64,000 nt of DNA from Leptolyngbya ohadii IS1 (lineage in GTDB: Bacteria; Cyanobacteriota; Cyanobacteriia; Elainellales; Elainellaceae), in the NCBI RefSeq assembly GCF_002215035.1, contig NZ_NKFP01000006.1, forward strand, positions 1,810,530 to 1,874,529, written 5' to 3'. How positions within the stretch are numbered: the first letter of the stretch is position 1; each line of letters opens with the position of its first letter. Below are positions 27,440 through 36,646 of the stretch, piece by piece. A program made the position numbers and the translations under genes. The notes beneath the pieces are model-generated. The model had not been told where the DNA came from. It searched no databases and saw nothing but the letters and a program-made list of their open reading frames with translations.

Positions 27440-29737
27440 CTAGTCATCTGCATAAAGGTATTCAATGTCCAGGTACTCAGCCATAGTACTCAGCAGCATA
27501 TCCGCCTGAAACGGTTTCGTCATGTAGGCATTGCACCCAGCAGCAAGGGCAAAAGCACGGTTATGGGGTAAAGCTTGAGCTGTAAGCGCAATAATCACTG
27601 TGGAACGGCAAGATTTTGAAACAGAAGAGTCACCAGTACGTCCTTGCTCCCCTCCTCCCCCGCTCTGCGCTCCCTCCTTCCCGCCTCCCATTTCTCGCTC
27701 TAGCGATCGAATCAGCCGCGTCACTTCATATCCATCCAGTCCCGGCAGTCTCATATCCATCCAAATCAGGTGGGGCTGCCACTTTTGCCATAGGGTTAAA
27801 GTTTCTTCGCCCGTTGCGGCTTCCCGGACTTCCAGCCCCAGGTTTTTCAATAGTTTGAGCAGGAGCAGGCGATTTTCTGGCTGATCGTCTACCACCAGAA
27901 TGCGGTAGTTTGGCTGATTGGGTAAAAGCCCAATGATGCGGCGATCGGCTTGGGAGTTCTCCGATGCAGTGGTTTCCACAGGCTGAACCGGAAGGGCAAA
28001 TTCAAATCGGCTGCCCTGCCCCAGAACACTATGAGCAGTGAGATCTCCGCCCATAGACTGTACTAGCCGGCGACTAATGGTGAGTCCCAGTCCAGTTCCC
28101 TCTCGTGCCTGCTGACCAGCGGAGGTTTGCACAAACGATTCAAAGACTGAATCCAAATCCTTTGCAGCTATGCCAACCCCAGTGTCCTCAACCTCGAAGC
28201 GAAGGGAAACTGGCTTGCTGTCGCTGTCGCTTTTCAGATTATGCAGGCTAATTCGCAGCGTCACGCTGCCTGTATGAGTAAACTTGATAGCGTTACTGAG
28301 CAGATTGAGCAGCACTTGCTTGAGCTTCTGAATATCAATAATGATATGCTGCGGCACGTCTGGCAAAATTTCGAGCTGAAACTGTAGCCTTTTTCGGCTG
28401 GTTTGTTCGCTCAGCAGGCTGCGGATCAGGAGTAGTTGATCAAACAAATCGATCGCCTGATTTTCCAGCGTCAACTTTCCGGCTTCAATTCTGGCAAGAT
28501 CAAGAATTTCGTTGATGAGCTTCAGGAGATGTCTGCCGCTTTTGTGAATCAGTTGCAGGTGTTCCTGGCTTTCGGAACCTCTTTCAGATTTAAGCTGCAT
28601 CAGCTCAGAAAAACCCAGAATAGAGTTCAGCGGTGTGCGAAGCTCGTGGCTCATATTGGCGAGGAATACGCTTTTTGCCTGGTTTGCTGCTTCTGCTGCC
28701 TCTTTTGCCTGCTGTAACTCTGTCGTGCGGGCTTCCACCTGTTCTTCCAGGGATGCCAGGGTTTTTTCCAGAGCGAACTGAGCTTCCCGTCGCTCCTGCA
28801 AGACTGCTGCCAGAATCAGGGTTGTAATTGAATACACCGAGACAAACGACTGGAGCAGCAATAGGGATTCGGCTTTCGATTCTGTGACAAAGGGACCGAT
28901 TCCCTGAACGGTCGAGACAATCGCAATCACAGAGATGAAGCTAATCATAATACTGGTAAAAAAGCTGCCCAGTCGAAAAGCCGACCAGATTAAGATGGGC
29001 AGCAAGCTGTACTCAACAGAGTAGCCCTGACCAAAAGCAATCCAGCTTAACCCCAGGCTGAAAATGACGATCAGTGCGGCTTCACCCCAATGGAACTGTT
29101 GGCGAAACTGCTTTTGCTCCGCCGTTTCTCGAAGGACGAATCGCTGTCGCCAAAGAATGAAAGGTGGTGTAAACAGCAAATCGGCAACTACGCCAGCAAA
29201 CCACCAGGTCAACCAGGAGATTGCATAGAACGCCCATGGAGAAGACCCGGCAAGACACAGCGCGGTGACACCGATCGTGGCAGAGGCAGCCGGACCCGCC
29301 AGCACAGCTAGCACAAACCCCACAACACTCCTCGTCCGGTTAAACGTGAGGGACTGGTGGGCGAACCGCTTAAACACCATGCTGGAGATTCCGGGACTGA
29401 GGCAATTGGCAAAGGCAAAGGTCAGGCTTAGAAAAAGAATGCCAGAAGCGGTCAGAGGCGGATTCATAGTGAACAAATCGGGGAGCAGCCCCACCAGTGA
29501 CCCCAGCGCAATTCCGGGCATTGTCCACAGTCCAAATCGCATGACCAGTCCAGTCGTCAAGCCGCAGGGTAGCCATATTGCTGTAACCTTGCCGGGGAGC
29601 GTGGCGAAATCGATGCTGAGTTTTGCAGAGACACCGTAAATGACGGCAACCATCAGCACCAAAGCGATTCGTTCGAGCGATCGGTTTGAAAATTGATTAG
29701 AAAACAAAGTTCTTCCAGAAGACAGAAAGGAGGGCAT
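27440..29737 (-). CDS. Hybrid sensor histidine kinase with MASE1 domain
   Basis: 765 residues. A MASE1 membrane sensor of about eight helices (residues 20-325) is followed by a short coiled coil ([22 protein letters not shown]). HisKA has the phospho-acceptor His in SHELRTP near residue 362. The HATPase domain has N-box [10 protein letters not shown]1 DTGVGIA and G2 [13 protein letters not shown]-terminal receiver has its Asp in WMDMRLPG near residue 659. A Gly/Glu/Ser-rich insert of about 25 residues interrupts the receiver between LIRSLERE and TVIIALTAQ, encoded by a purine-rich tract at about 27610-27695. Signal unknown; no output protein adjacent. Confidence 0.93.
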   Translation of the reverse strand: MPSFLSSGRTLFSNQFSNRSLERIALVLMVAVIYGVSAKLSIDFATLPGKVTAIWLPCGLTTGLVMRFGLWTMPGIALGSLVGLLPDLFTMNPPLTASGILFLSLTFAFANCLSPGISSMVFKRFAHQSLTFNRTRSVVGFVLAVLAGPAASATIGVTALCLAGSSPWAFYAISWLTWWFAGVVADLLFTPPFILWRQRFVLRETAEQKQFRQQFHWGEAALIVIFSLGLSWIAFGQGYSVEYSLLPILIWSAFRLGSFFTSIMISFISVIAIVSTVQGIGPFVTESKAESLLLLQSFVSVYSITTLILAAVLQERREAQFALEKTLASLEEQVEARTTELQQAKEAAEAANQAKSVFLANMSHELRTPLNSILGFSELMQLKSERGSESQEHLQLIHKSGRHLLKLINEILDLARIEAGKLTLENQAIDLFDQLLLIRSLLSEQTSRKRLQFQLEILPDVPQHIIIDIQKLKQVLLNLLSNAIKFTHTGSVTLRISLHNLKSDSDSKPVSLRFEVEDTGVGIAAKDLDSVFESFVQTSAGQQAREGTGLGLTISRRLVQSMGGDLTAHSVLGQGSRFEFALPVQPVETTASENSQADRRIIGLLPNQPNYRILVVDDQPENRLLLLKLLKNLGLEVREAATGEETLTLWQKWQPHLIWMDMRLPGLDGYEVTRLIRSLEREMGGGKEGAQSGGGGEQGRTGDSSVSKSCRSTVIIALTAQALPHNRAFALAAGCNAYMTKPFQADMLLSTMAEYLDIEYLYADD

Positions 29738-30038
29738 TTCCCAGGCGGAAAGTGAAATGTAGAGGTTTCATACAGAAGAATAAACGGGAAAGCAACCATT
29801 CCTACTTTAAGGTTGCCCATTAAAGTTGCTCATTTTTCTCGCTGCCCGTTCTGCTGATCTGCGTTTTCCCCGTTGCTCTCCTGGTTTTTACTCTCAAGCT
29901 CATCATTCCTTGACAATCAGTTGATAGTGAACACATTAGAGACAGTTCAGCCGATAATATATTGTCTCCCCGATTGAGTATTTACCCGATTGTGGGTAGA
30001 TTATTGCGGATGGGGAGATTGGCTGAGAGAGGAATGAC
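29738..30038. other. Divergent intergenic region, histidine kinase and argG
   Basis: About 300 bases that must hold promoters of both divergent genes. Repeated phrases such as AAGGTTGCCCATTAAAGTTGCTCAT are seen near 29811-29835. No small gene, riboswitch or clear operator recognised. Confidence 0.4.
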
Positions 30039-31280
30039 ATGAAAGCGCAAGACTTACAGGGAAAAACGATCGCCTTCGCAGGTTCCGGTGGATTAGATAG
30101 CTGCACCATCACCCGCTGGCTAACGGATCAGGGCGTGAAGGTGGTTTGCTTTACAGCAGATCTGGGACAGCCCGATGAAGACAATCCCGCCGATATTGAA
30201 AAGCGAATGCTGGCAGCGGGAGCTTCAGAATTTGTGCTGTTGCCCTGCCGCGAGCCGATCGCCGAAGCCGGACTTCAGGTAATTCAGTCGCAGGCTTGCT
30301 ATGAGGGACGCTACTGGAACACGACGGGCATTGCTCGCTGTGTGCTGACGGAAGCCATGATTCGCGAGATGAAAAAGCGCGGGCTGACCATCTTCAGCCA
30401 CGGTGCAACCGGGCGCGGCAACGATCAGGTGCGGTTCCAGCTCATCACGAATATGCTGGCTCCTGATTTTGAGGTGTATGCTCCCTGGCGCGACGAATCC
30501 TTCCTGGCACGATTCCCCGGACGCAGCGAAATGATCGATTTCTGTCAGGAAAATGGCTTAAGCGTCACTGCCACTAAGGACAAACCCTACTCCACCGACG
30601 CCAACCTGCTGGGACTCACCCACGAATCAGGAATGCTGGAAGCGTTGACCACTCCGGCACAGTTCGTCAAACCCATTATGGGCTGCTACCCGATCGAAGC
30701 ACCCGATCAACCCGAAGAATTCACTGTCCGGTTCGAGGCAGGTCGTCCTGTTGCAATTAACGGTCAGCCTGTAGATCTAGTGGAAGCCTTTTTGCAGACA
30801 AACGCGATCGGCGGCAAGCACGGCATTGGCATCGGCACCCATCTGGTCGAAAACCGCTTTGTGGGCATCAAATCACGAGGCGTTTACGAAAGTCCCGGCG
30901 TTGAGATCCTGGGAACCTGCTACGCCTATCTGTTGCAGCTTATCCTCGATCGCCGTGCCCGCGAATTCTACGACCAGCTTTCCCTCCTCGTCGCCAAGCA
31001 GATCTATCAGGGCTACTGGTTCGATCTGGCAACCCAGATGGCGCGTGAGGCGATCGGTCTAACCGCAGCCCTAGCAACCGGAACGATCACCGTTTCCCTA
31101 TACAAAGGAACGCTCTCGTTCGTCTCAGCTACCGATACACCCCATTCTCTCTACTCCGAGGAGAATGCTTCAATGGAAGGCGTCGGCGACTACAACCACT
31201 CCGACTCGGAAGGGCTGCTGCGCGTCTTCGGCGTGAGTGCGCGAGTCCTGGCAGCAACGGGGCAGGTGAAGCTGGAGTAA
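30039..31280 (+). CDS. argG: Argininosuccinate synthase, divergent type
   Basis: 413 residues. ATP-dependent joining of citrulline and aspartate in arginine synthesis. The PP-loop is AGSGGLDSCT (residues 15-24), then FTADLGQPDEDNP, HGATGRGNDQVRFQ, YSTDANLLGLTHE and NAIGGKHGIGIG, so the family is secure. It departs from the canonical cyanobacterial ArgG, which has an AYSGGVDTS loop, and in its middle looks closer to the longer E. coli-type branch. Residue Ser-Cys replaces the usual Thr-Ser after the PP-loop Asp. GAGAGGAATGAC before the ATG provides a Shine-Dalgarno. It lies far from argF in this window. Confidence 0.92.
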   Translation: MKAQDLQGKTIAFAGSGGLDSCTITRWLTDQGVKVVCFTADLGQPDEDNPADIEKRMLAAGASEFVLLPCREPIAEAGLQVIQSQACYEGRYWNTTGIARCVLTEAMIREMKKRGLTIFSHGATGRGNDQVRFQLITNMLAPDFEVYAPWRDESFLARFPGRSEMIDFCQENGLSVTATKDKPYSTDANLLGLTHESGMLEALTTPAQFVKPIMGCYPIEAPDQPEEFTVRFEAGRPVAINGQPVDLVEAFLQTNAIGGKHGIGIGTHLVENRFVGIKSRGVYESPGVEILGTCYAYLLQLILDRRAREFYDQLSLLVAKQIYQGYWFDLATQMAREAIGLTAALATGTITVSLYKGTLSFVSATDTPHSLYSEENASMEGVGDYNHSDSEGLLRVFGVSARVLAATGQVKLE

Positions 31281-31498
31281 AAGCGGAGCAGGGAAGCAAG
31301 AGGGCAGGGAGCGGGGGAGCAAGAAAGAGCGGAAATCCGTAGAAGGCGTGAAAGAGGAGAGTGCGATCGCTCCCCGATCAAAGTCCCCTTTCTACAAGGC
31401 AAACCCGAAATTTAGAAGAGGGAGAAAGGACTACCTCAAATCTAAACTCAGATCCAAACTTCTTCCCCGCCCCCTGCTCCCTCTCTCCCCTGCTTGCC
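31281..31498. repeat. Purine-rich and pyrimidine-rich imperfect inverted repeat
   Basis: Between the convergent argG and DedA genes, a G/A-rich tract (31284-31330, repeats of GGGAGC and GCAAG) is mirrored by a C/T-rich tract (31464-31500, CCCCTGC and TGCTTGCC phrases). The two are imperfect reverse complements and could pair as a long hairpin in RNA. Similar purine tracts occur at 27640-27690 and 46595-46672. Confidence 0.6.
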
Positions 31499-32137
31499 TT
31501 AGTCCTGCTGCTCCAGCCCCTTACCAAACTTCCGATGCTCCAGCCAGTAGGAGAGGGCAAGCCAGCCAATCACGATCGCTACGACAACGGCAGCGAATTG
31601 GGACATCCAGCTAATTAAAGTTTCCAGGGGAACGAGCATTCCGGCGAAATAGGCGGCGGTCAGGGTAACACTTGCCCAGATGCCTGCCCCAACTAGATTG
31701 CAGAGCAGAAATTGCGGATAGGGCATTCTGACGGTGCCTGCCAGCGGTCCGGCGAAGATGCGAAGTAGGGCAACAAAGCGACCGAAGATGACGGCTTTAG
31801 GGGCGTTTTGTGCGAACTGATCGCGGACGCTAATTAACTGTTCTTCCTTGATGCGGAACAGTCTGCTGACGCGAGTCACCAGCGACCAACCACCGTAGTA
31901 CCCCACCCAGTAACCAAAGTTATCGCCCAGAATGGCTCCGCCCAGGGCACTCACGAGAACCAGCCAAAAATCCAGCTCGCCGCTGCCCGCAAGAAAGCCG
32001 CCTACCAGGGTAATGGTTTCACCGGGAATCGGAATCCCTGTATTTTCGAGGAGAATGCCGCCAAACACCGCCCAGTAGCCATACTCACGCGCGATGTTCT
32101 GGATTGTTTCCAGGGGAATCAGTTCCACAGTAGTCAA
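31499..32137 (-). CDS. DedA-family membrane protein
   Basis: 212 residues, SNARE-associated/DedA family, involved in lipid flipping and membrane homeostasis. The conserved GILLENTGIPIPGETITLVGGFLA motif near residues 27-50, the GDNFGYWVGYYGG segment and FGRFVALLRIFAGPLAG are all present. About five hydrophobic segments. The start is TTG at 32137; a GTG four codons in is an alternative. Convergent with argG. Confidence 0.92.
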   Translation of the reverse strand: MTTVELIPLETIQNIAREYGYWAVFGGILLENTGIPIPGETITLVGGFLAGSGELDFWLVLVSALGGAILGDNFGYWVGYYGGWSLVTRVSRLFRIKEEQLISVRDQFAQNAPKAVIFGRFVALLRIFAGPLAGTVRMPYPQFLLCNLVGAGIWASVTLTAAYFAGMLVPLETLISWMSQFAAVVVAIVIGWLALSYWLEHRKFGKGLEQQD

Positions 32138-32356
32138 TAACCTTAAAAGTTTACAGAGACAGAACTTTACGAATTTTTGTGACAGCCTTTAATGATCCCT
32201 ATCTTGACGTAATACCAGGGATTGTGTCAATTCACAGCTGCTCCTAGTCATCCATCCTTTGCTTCCAGTCACCCATCCTTCCAGACGCTATCGAGCGATC
32301 GAATTTGGGATAAGATTTGAGGGCAATTTTCACCGCAGACGTTCCAGGATTCGATC

Positions 32357-32647
32357 ATGGCAGACGCATCTCAGCAAGACCAGCAGCATCCCCTCTGGAG
32401 TACCGATCGGGCGATCGTCAATTCCCTGCTTCAAGGCGAGCCCACGGATTTCAATCTGGCGGAGCTGGCGCGGCTGCGGATTCGCTATAACGGATTTCCG
32501 GGGGCGCGGGATATCCAGAAAGATCTCGATCGTGCCCTGGAGCAGTGGGGAATGGCGGAGGAGGAGCTGTTCAGCCGCACCAGGGAAATCCACAAGGCGG
32601 CTCAGGTATATCGCGGGCGCGGGTCGCAGCGGGAGGACTGGAGTTAG
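32357..32647 (+). CDS. DUF3288 family protein
   Basis: A 96-residue soluble protein with the cyanobacterial DUF3288 pattern: QQHPLWSTDRAIVNSLLQGE, then LAELARLRIRYNGFPGA and a helical QKDLDRALEQWGM segment. Function unknown; found almost only in cyanobacteria. It is followed 48 bases later by cobK on the same strand. Confidence 0.88.
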   Translation: MADASQQDQQHPLWSTDRAIVNSLLQGEPTDFNLAELARLRIRYNGFPGARDIQKDLDRALEQWGMAEEELFSRTREIHKAAQVYRGRGSQREDWS

Positions 32648-32695
32648 TCGTCCGGTCATGCCATTTGTTCAGGTTATTCAATCCCCCATCCCAGA

Positions 32696-33451
32696 ATGGC
32701 TCTTGTCTGGATTATTGGCGGAACACAGGAAAGCGCAGCACTGGTTCGATCGCTTGCTAGCACCGGGATTCCTTGCCTTGTCACCGTCACCACAGAATCG
32801 GCTCGATCGCTCTATCCAATTGATCCACAGGTTCAAGTTTGGGTTGGCAGGCTACAGCCCGAAACCCTGCCTGCGTTCCTTCAAGCCCACTCCATTTGCT
32901 GCCTTGTAGATGCATCTCATCCGTTTGCAGCTGCGGTTTCCCAGACGGCGATCGCGGCGTCGGTTAAGTATCAGATTCCCTATCTCCGCTACGAACGACA
33001 GGCGATTCCCGCTCAAGGCACCCACTTTGAGAGTTTCGAGGCGCTCCTGGCGAGTGACTGTCTTCAGGGGGAACGGGTTCTGCTGACGATCGGCTACCGT
33101 CCCCTAGCATTGTTTCAGCCCTGGCAAACCCGATCAACGCTCTTTGCCCGCATTCTGCCCTCTCAGATTGCTTTAGAAGCGGCACTTCAGGCTGGATTTA
33201 CGCCCGATCGTCTGATTGCCCTGCGTCCTCCGATTTCAATTGAGCTAGAACGTGCCCTCTGGAAACAGTGGCAAATCTCCCTAGTCGTGACAAAAGCTTC
33301 AGGCTCAGCGGGAGGAGAAGATACTAAACAGCAGCTCTCCGCTGAATTAGGCATCCCCCTCATCGTGATCGATCGTCCTCCAGTTCAATACCCTCAGCAA
33401 ACCCAGGACATCCAAACTACAATCGATTTCTGCCGGCGTCATCTTGCCTAA
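32696..33451 (+). CDS. cobK: Precorrin-6A reductase
   Basis: 251 residues. NAD(P)H-dependent reduction of the precorrin-6A (or cobalt-precorrin-6A) ring in cobalamin synthesis. Opening WIIGGTQESAALVRSL, the LVDASHPFAAAVS motif near residue 72, and the late SLVVTKASGSAGGEDTK segment are family hallmarks. ATG start 48 bases after the DUF3288 gene. It ends eight bases before the convergent pth stop. Other cob genes are not in the window. Confidence 0.92.
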   Translation: MALVWIIGGTQESAALVRSLASTGIPCLVTVTTESARSLYPIDPQVQVWVGRLQPETLPAFLQAHSICCLVDASHPFAAAVSQTAIAASVKYQIPYLRYERQAIPAQGTHFESFEALLASDCLQGERVLLTIGYRPLALFQPWQTRSTLFARILPSQIALEAALQAGFTPDRLIALRPPISIELERALWKQWQISLVVTKASGSAGGEDTKQQLSAELGIPLIVIDRPPVQYPQQTQDIQTTIDFCRRHLA

Positions 33452-33459
33452 CCAGAACC

Positions 33460-34110
33460 TTAGGAAGCCTGCGAGTTGGATTCCAGTTCGATCGTGCGAT
33501 TGTTGTATAGACTCATCGCCTTCGGAATGCCGTCTTTCATACTCAGCTCGATCGTCTTCAGCACCAGATCCAGCATTTCCTTCATGACGCGGTTCTCCGC
33601 TGCCGAGAATCTCCCCAGAACGTGATTCACGACCTGATTATCAGGATTTGCTGCCTTGCCTTTTGGACTACCAATGCCAATTCGCAGACGCGGAAAATTC
33701 TGGCTATTCAGGTGGGAGATCGTGGACTTCATACCGTTATGTCCACCTGCCGACCCCGACTGGCGCAACCGCATCCGACCGATCGGTAGATCCATGTCAT
33801 CGTAGATCACGAGAATGGCTTCCGGCGGAATCTTGTACCAGTCTGCCGCTGCCCGAATCGATTGACCGGACAGATTCATGTAGGTCTGGGGCTTCAGCAA
33901 CCGCACTTTTTCTCGATGGCTGCCCTGTCCTTCGCCAAAAATACCCTGGAACTTACGGTTTTCCGCCAGCGGTATTTTCCAGATCTGCGCCAGGTAGTCG
34001 ATCGCCTCAAAGCCAATATTGTGCCGGGTTTGCTCGTACTTTGTGCCCGGATTGCCTAGTCCCACAATAAGCTGTGGCTTCACCTCAGAGGAAGAAGTCG
34101 CGGATGCCAT
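33460..34110 (-). CDS. pth: Peptidyl-tRNA hydrolase
   Basis: 216 residues, cytosolic release of peptides from drop-off peptidyl-tRNA. The core begins GLGNPGTKYEQTRHNIGFEA, which contains the active Asn and His. TYMNLSGQSI, IYDDMDLPIGRMRLRQSG and GGHNGMKSTISHL follow. About ten extra N-terminal and ten C-terminal residues relative to compact Pth. It follows tatA 48 bases downstream on the same strand. Confidence 0.97.
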   Translation of the reverse strand: MASATSSSEVKPQLIVGLGNPGTKYEQTRHNIGFEAIDYLAQIWKIPLAENRKFQGIFGEGQGSHREKVRLLKPQTYMNLSGQSIRAAADWYKIPPEAILVIYDDMDLPIGRMRLRQSGSAGGHNGMKSTISHLNSQNFPRLRIGIGSPKGKAANPDNQVVNHVLGRFSAAENRVMKEMLDLVLKTIELSMKDGIPKAMSLYNNRTIELESNSQAS

Positions 34111-34158
34111 AGTTGATCAATAGTTGCGCTCAGAATGAATTGCGCTCAGAATGCGGGT

Positions 34159-34536
34159 TTAGCCCTGCTGAGAGTTCACGGTTTCGGGGGCGGCTTCAGG
34201 AGCAGTTTCAGGAGCAGCTTCAGGAGCAGCTTCAGCGGTCGTTTCTGCCGAGTCCGCGATCGTCGCTTCTACAATTTCTTCTTCCTTCGGCGAAGGCGTC
34301 AGTGCCTTAGGAGCCGGGGTTTCCAGCGTTGCTTTAATTGGCTCATTTACAGTCTTTTCCAGCCGCTCTGCTTCGCGCTTAAACTCATTCTCAAATTCCT
34401 TGGAAGCTTCCTGGAAGCCGCGCAGTGCCTTACCCAGGCTGCGACCAATTTCGGGCAGCTTCTTGGGTCCAAAAATCAGCAGTGCCAGCACCAGAATGAG
34501 GGTCATTTCGGGTAAGCCGATGCCGAAAAAATTCAT
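34159..34536 (-). CDS. tatA: Twin-arginine translocase subunit TatA/E
   Basis: 125 residues. One N-terminal membrane helix (residues 8-21) is followed by the hinge motif FGPKKLPEIGRSLGKALRGF and an amphipathic helix, then a long Glu/Ala/Pro tail. The tail ends with four four-residue repeats (EAAP, ETAP) encoded by a 12-bp tandem repeat. Acts with TatC in folded-protein export to thylakoid lumen or periplasm. pth lies directly downstream. Confidence 0.92.
   Translation of the reverse strand: MNFFGIGLPEMTLILVLALLIFGPKKLPEIGRSLGKALRGFQEASKEFENEFKREAERLEKTVNEPIKATLETPAPKALTPSPKEEEIVEATIADSAETTAEAAPEAAPETAPEAAPETVNSQQG
34193..34236. repeat. 12-bp tandem repeat inside tatA
   Basis: Units GCTTCAGGAGCA (34193-34204), GTTTCAGGAGCA (34205-34216), GCTTCAGGAGCA (34217-34228) and a partial fourth encode the EAAP/ETAP tail of TatA on the minus strand. 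Length variation here would stay in frame. Confidence 0.75.
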
Positions 34537-34628
34537 GCTTCTTCCTCGCTAAGCGATCGAACGTCTCAGATATATCTCTGATCTAGTGTAGTTTCCTGGC
34601 GGACAATTCAGGCTATTTCCTGAAATGC

Positions 34629-34655
34629 AAAAATCCCCAGACGAATCCGGGGATT
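34629..34655 (-). terminator. Rho-independent terminator of psbH
   Basis: AATCCCC (34632-34638) pairs with GGGGATT (34649-34655) around a ten-base loop. On the minus strand the stem runs into TTTTT (34633-34629). It is 27 bases after the psbH stop. Confidence 0.85.
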
Positions 34656-34681
34656 AAACCCAATTAAAAGAAATAATTCAA

Positions 34682-34885
34682 TTAGCTGCCGAGGCTCGAC
34701 CAGTCTACGTTCACGCCTTCCAGGATGAGCGAGGAGTTGTAGATCTGAAGAATAATCAGCAGGAACACAAAGAACAATCCCATAAAGACTGCCATCAGGG
34801 GCGTAGTTCCCCAACCGGGGGCAACCTTACCATATTCAGAGTTAAGGGGCTTAAGAACATCTCCCAAACGAGTCCGCTGTGCCAT
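34682..34885 (-). CDS. psbH: Photosystem II reaction centre protein H
   Basis: 67 residues, the small phosphoprotein-like subunit of PSII in the thylakoid. N-terminal cytoplasmic arm [26 protein letters not shown], one transmembrane helix (residues about 30-50) and the lumenal ending [12 protein letters not shown]. Length and sequence are typical. Divergent to psbN, as in most cyanobacteria, and closed by a strong terminator. Confidence 0.97.
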   Translation of the reverse strand: MAQRTRLGDVLKPLNSEYGKVAPGWGTTPLMAVFMGLFFVFLLIILQIYNSSLILEGVNVDWSSLGS

Positions 34886-34965
34886 GTGTGTCCTTTTCTG
34901 AGCTTTCTAAGATTTTAACGATCCGTAATATTATAAGGATAATACTATTGATGACTTTCACAAAT

Positions 34966-35097
34966 ATGGAACCCGCAACAGTTCTTAGCATTACGATCGC
35001 CGTCTTCCTGGTTGCAATCACTGGGATCTCGGTCTACACCTCGTTTGGTCCCCCTTCCAAAGAACTAGAAGATCCCTTTGAAGATCACGAAGATTAA
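34966..35097 (+). CDS. psbN: PSII assembly protein PsbN
   Basis: 43 residues, single membrane helix (residues 5-25) and an acidic tail ending EDPFEDHED. In plants this protein is required for PSII repair and assembly rather than being a stable subunit. The conserved segment [20 protein letters not shown] fixes the identity. ATG at 34966; longer in-frame starts lack conservation. Divergent from psbH with an 80-base shared promoter region. Confidence 0.95.
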   Translation: MEPATVLSITIAVFLVAITGISVYTSFGPPSKELEDPFEDHED

Positions 35098-35123
35098 ACT
35101 TTTGAAAATAAATTTTGATTTTG

Positions 35124-35146
35124 ACCCTGCAAGGCAGGGTTATTTT
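35124..35146 (+). terminator. Terminator of psbN
   Basis: A perfect seven-base stem ACCCTGC/GCAGGGT (35124-35130 with 35134-35140) and three-base loop, followed by TTATTTTG. It is 27 bases after the psbN stop. Confidence 0.75.
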
Positions 35147-35185
35147 GTTGCGGAGAATTGCTTTTATGAGAGCATTGCGGTCGCA

Positions 35186-35548
35186 TTACATGACTGCGAC
35201 TTCTGCAAGCGCCTCTCTTTCCGTATCAAAAATCTGGAACACTGAGTCCATCATCGTGACTTCAAATACCAATCTCGCTTCTGGATGTACATCGCAGAGA
35301 CGAAAAGAACCGTTGCTATTGTCAGCATCTCGCATTCCAGCCACAAGCACCGCTAAACCCGAACTGTCGATAAAGCTCACCTGGCTTAAGTTGATGATCA
35401 CATGGGGACTAACTTTCGCAATACAGTCCTGAAGCTTTAGGCGAAATTGGGATGCCGTGGTAATGTCCAGCCGTCCAGTGGGGATTAGAACGGCGATCGG
35501 CTGACCAGACTGAGTTTGATGCAGGGTTTGCGCGACTGCGATTGCCAT
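35186..35548 (-). CDS. STAS-domain anti-sigma factor antagonist-like protein
   Basis: 120 residues, single STAS domain. The loop LSQVSFIDSSGLAVLVAGM carries the Ser-Ser that is the phosphorylation site in SpoIIAA-like proteins, so this is probably a partner-switching regulator controlled by an anti-sigma kinase or phosphatase. No kinase, phosphatase or sigma gene adjoins it. ATG start at 35548. The gene is set between the psbN terminator and the ndhN terminator. Confidence 0.88.
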   Translation of the reverse strand: MAIAVAQTLHQTQSGQPIAVLIPTGRLDITTASQFRLKLQDCIAKVSPHVIINLSQVSFIDSSGLAVLVAGMRDADNSNGSFRLCDVHPEARLVFEVTMMDSVFQIFDTEREALAEVAVM

Positions 35549-35774
35549 CTTAGTTACGGGAGCGAGACGACCGAACTTCCTGAACCTACTATGTCTTTGA
35601 ACTGCTCAAAATTGCAATCCCAAAAATGCAATCCTAAAATTGCAATCTCAGAGATCGCGCTCCAGGTTGAGCAAGTAGGGCAGGTCTGCTATTTAGATTT
35701 CCCGCTTCCTTCCCCATAAGAGACATGCAGTCCCAAAATGCTTCCTTGAACAAAAGTCGCCAGTGTACAGCAGC

Positions 35775-35827
35775 AAAAAAAACAACCCGTGCCAGGATAC
35801 ACCTTAACAGGGGTTGTTCAGTTTTTT
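35775..35827 (-). terminator. Strong bidirectional-looking terminator after ndhN
   Basis: AACAACCC (35781-35788) pairs with GGGTTGTT (35811-35818), loop 22 bases. On the minus strand it is followed by eight T (complement of A 35775-35782) and terminates ndhN transcription. On the plus strand it is followed by TTTTTT (35822-35827). Confidence 0.8.
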
Positions 35828-35880
35828 CTTTTACTCAAGCAGTTACTCAAGCAGCCAGCAACAGATCAGATAATGCTGTT

Positions 35881-36357
35881 CTAAGCAGCTGCAACATAGT
35901 CTTTTAAGGGTTTCCAAACGAAGCTGCGGGCACCCCCCATTTCCACAACAACCTTTACCTTGGGTTCGATCGTCGGCAGCGTGGTTAAAAACTCTAGCTC
36001 CTGCTGAGACAGCACAAATCCTTCAATCAGCCAGATCACCAGCCCTTTAGAATCCTTGGGCAGTGCCTCAAGCTGAGACTGAATTGCAGGCGGCAGGTAA
36101 TACACATAGCCCACTGCCCCTTCCCGTCCGGTCGTTTTCTTGCCCAGATGGGGAGGACGCACGCCATGAGTCCGCAGCAGGTAGGCAGGCAAATCGCCCA
36201 GCCCTCTCGCCGTAATATGCATCATGCCATAGCCCGCTGCCCGGAGCCGTCGCTGATACCGCCCTTCATGTCCGCCTTCCAGGGGCACAGAAACGCCGAG
36301 TGCGCCAGTGGACTCTAGTCCGCGAATAAAATCCTTTCCAGTCGTAATTAATGCCAT
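35881..36357 (-). CDS. ndhN: NAD(P)H-quinone oxidoreductase subunit N
   Basis: 158 residues, a peripheral subunit of the photosynthetic NDH-1 complex on the thylakoid, involved in cyclic electron flow and respiration. The N-terminal SGALGVSVPLEGGHEGRYQR-like segment, MMHITARGLGDLPAYLLRTHGVRP, and the C-terminal VVVEMGGARSFVWKPL are characteristic. Single gene; ATG start. A strong terminator lies about 60 bases downstream. Confidence 0.96.
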   Translation of the reverse strand: MALITTGKDFIRGLESTGALGVSVPLEGGHEGRYQRRLRAAGYGMMHITARGLGDLPAYLLRTHGVRPPHLGKKTTGREGAVGYVYYLPPAIQSQLEALPKDSKGLVIWLIEGFVLSQQELEFLTTLPTIEPKVKVVVEMGGARSFVWKPLKDYVAAA

Positions 36358-36433
36358 AAATCCTGCTTGACCTTATGAATAATAGGCAGAATGGCTATCC
36401 CATCATGACCTGACCAACCGCAACGCCCTAAAA

Positions 36434-36646
36434 ATGCCTAAGCCACAAGTATTTCAGGCAATCACTGCGGACTTACAACAAATTATAAAGGTCGCTGGAT
36501 CACCGGGCAACTCCAGTTCAACCCAGGACAGTCCTGAATTCTGGCAAATTTGTAATCATATCGATAAGCAGCATCAATGGATTCTGCACCTTCATCAGAA
36601 AGATTTCAGCAGCTTGCACTATCCTGCTCACAGGCTCCAATGCTGA
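36434..36646 (+). CDS. Possible small hypothetical protein (70 aa)
   Basis: A 70-codon ATG frame between ndhN and moaE on the opposite strand; its last 41 bases overlap the 3' end of moaE. The N-terminal MPKPQVFQAITADLQQII is a plausible helix, but the remainder is compositionally undistinguished and no Shine-Dalgarno is clear. Unknown family. Could be a chance frame. Confidence 0.25.
   Translation: MPKPQVFQAITADLQQIIKVAGSPGNSSSTQDSPEFWQICNHIDKQHQWILHLHQKDFSSLHYPAHRLQC

Noticed and set aside
32259-32909. 216-codon plus-strand frame overlapping DUF3288 and cobK
   Set aside because: It runs in another frame over two recognisable genes and has an Arg/Ser/Phe-rich composition typical of shadows.
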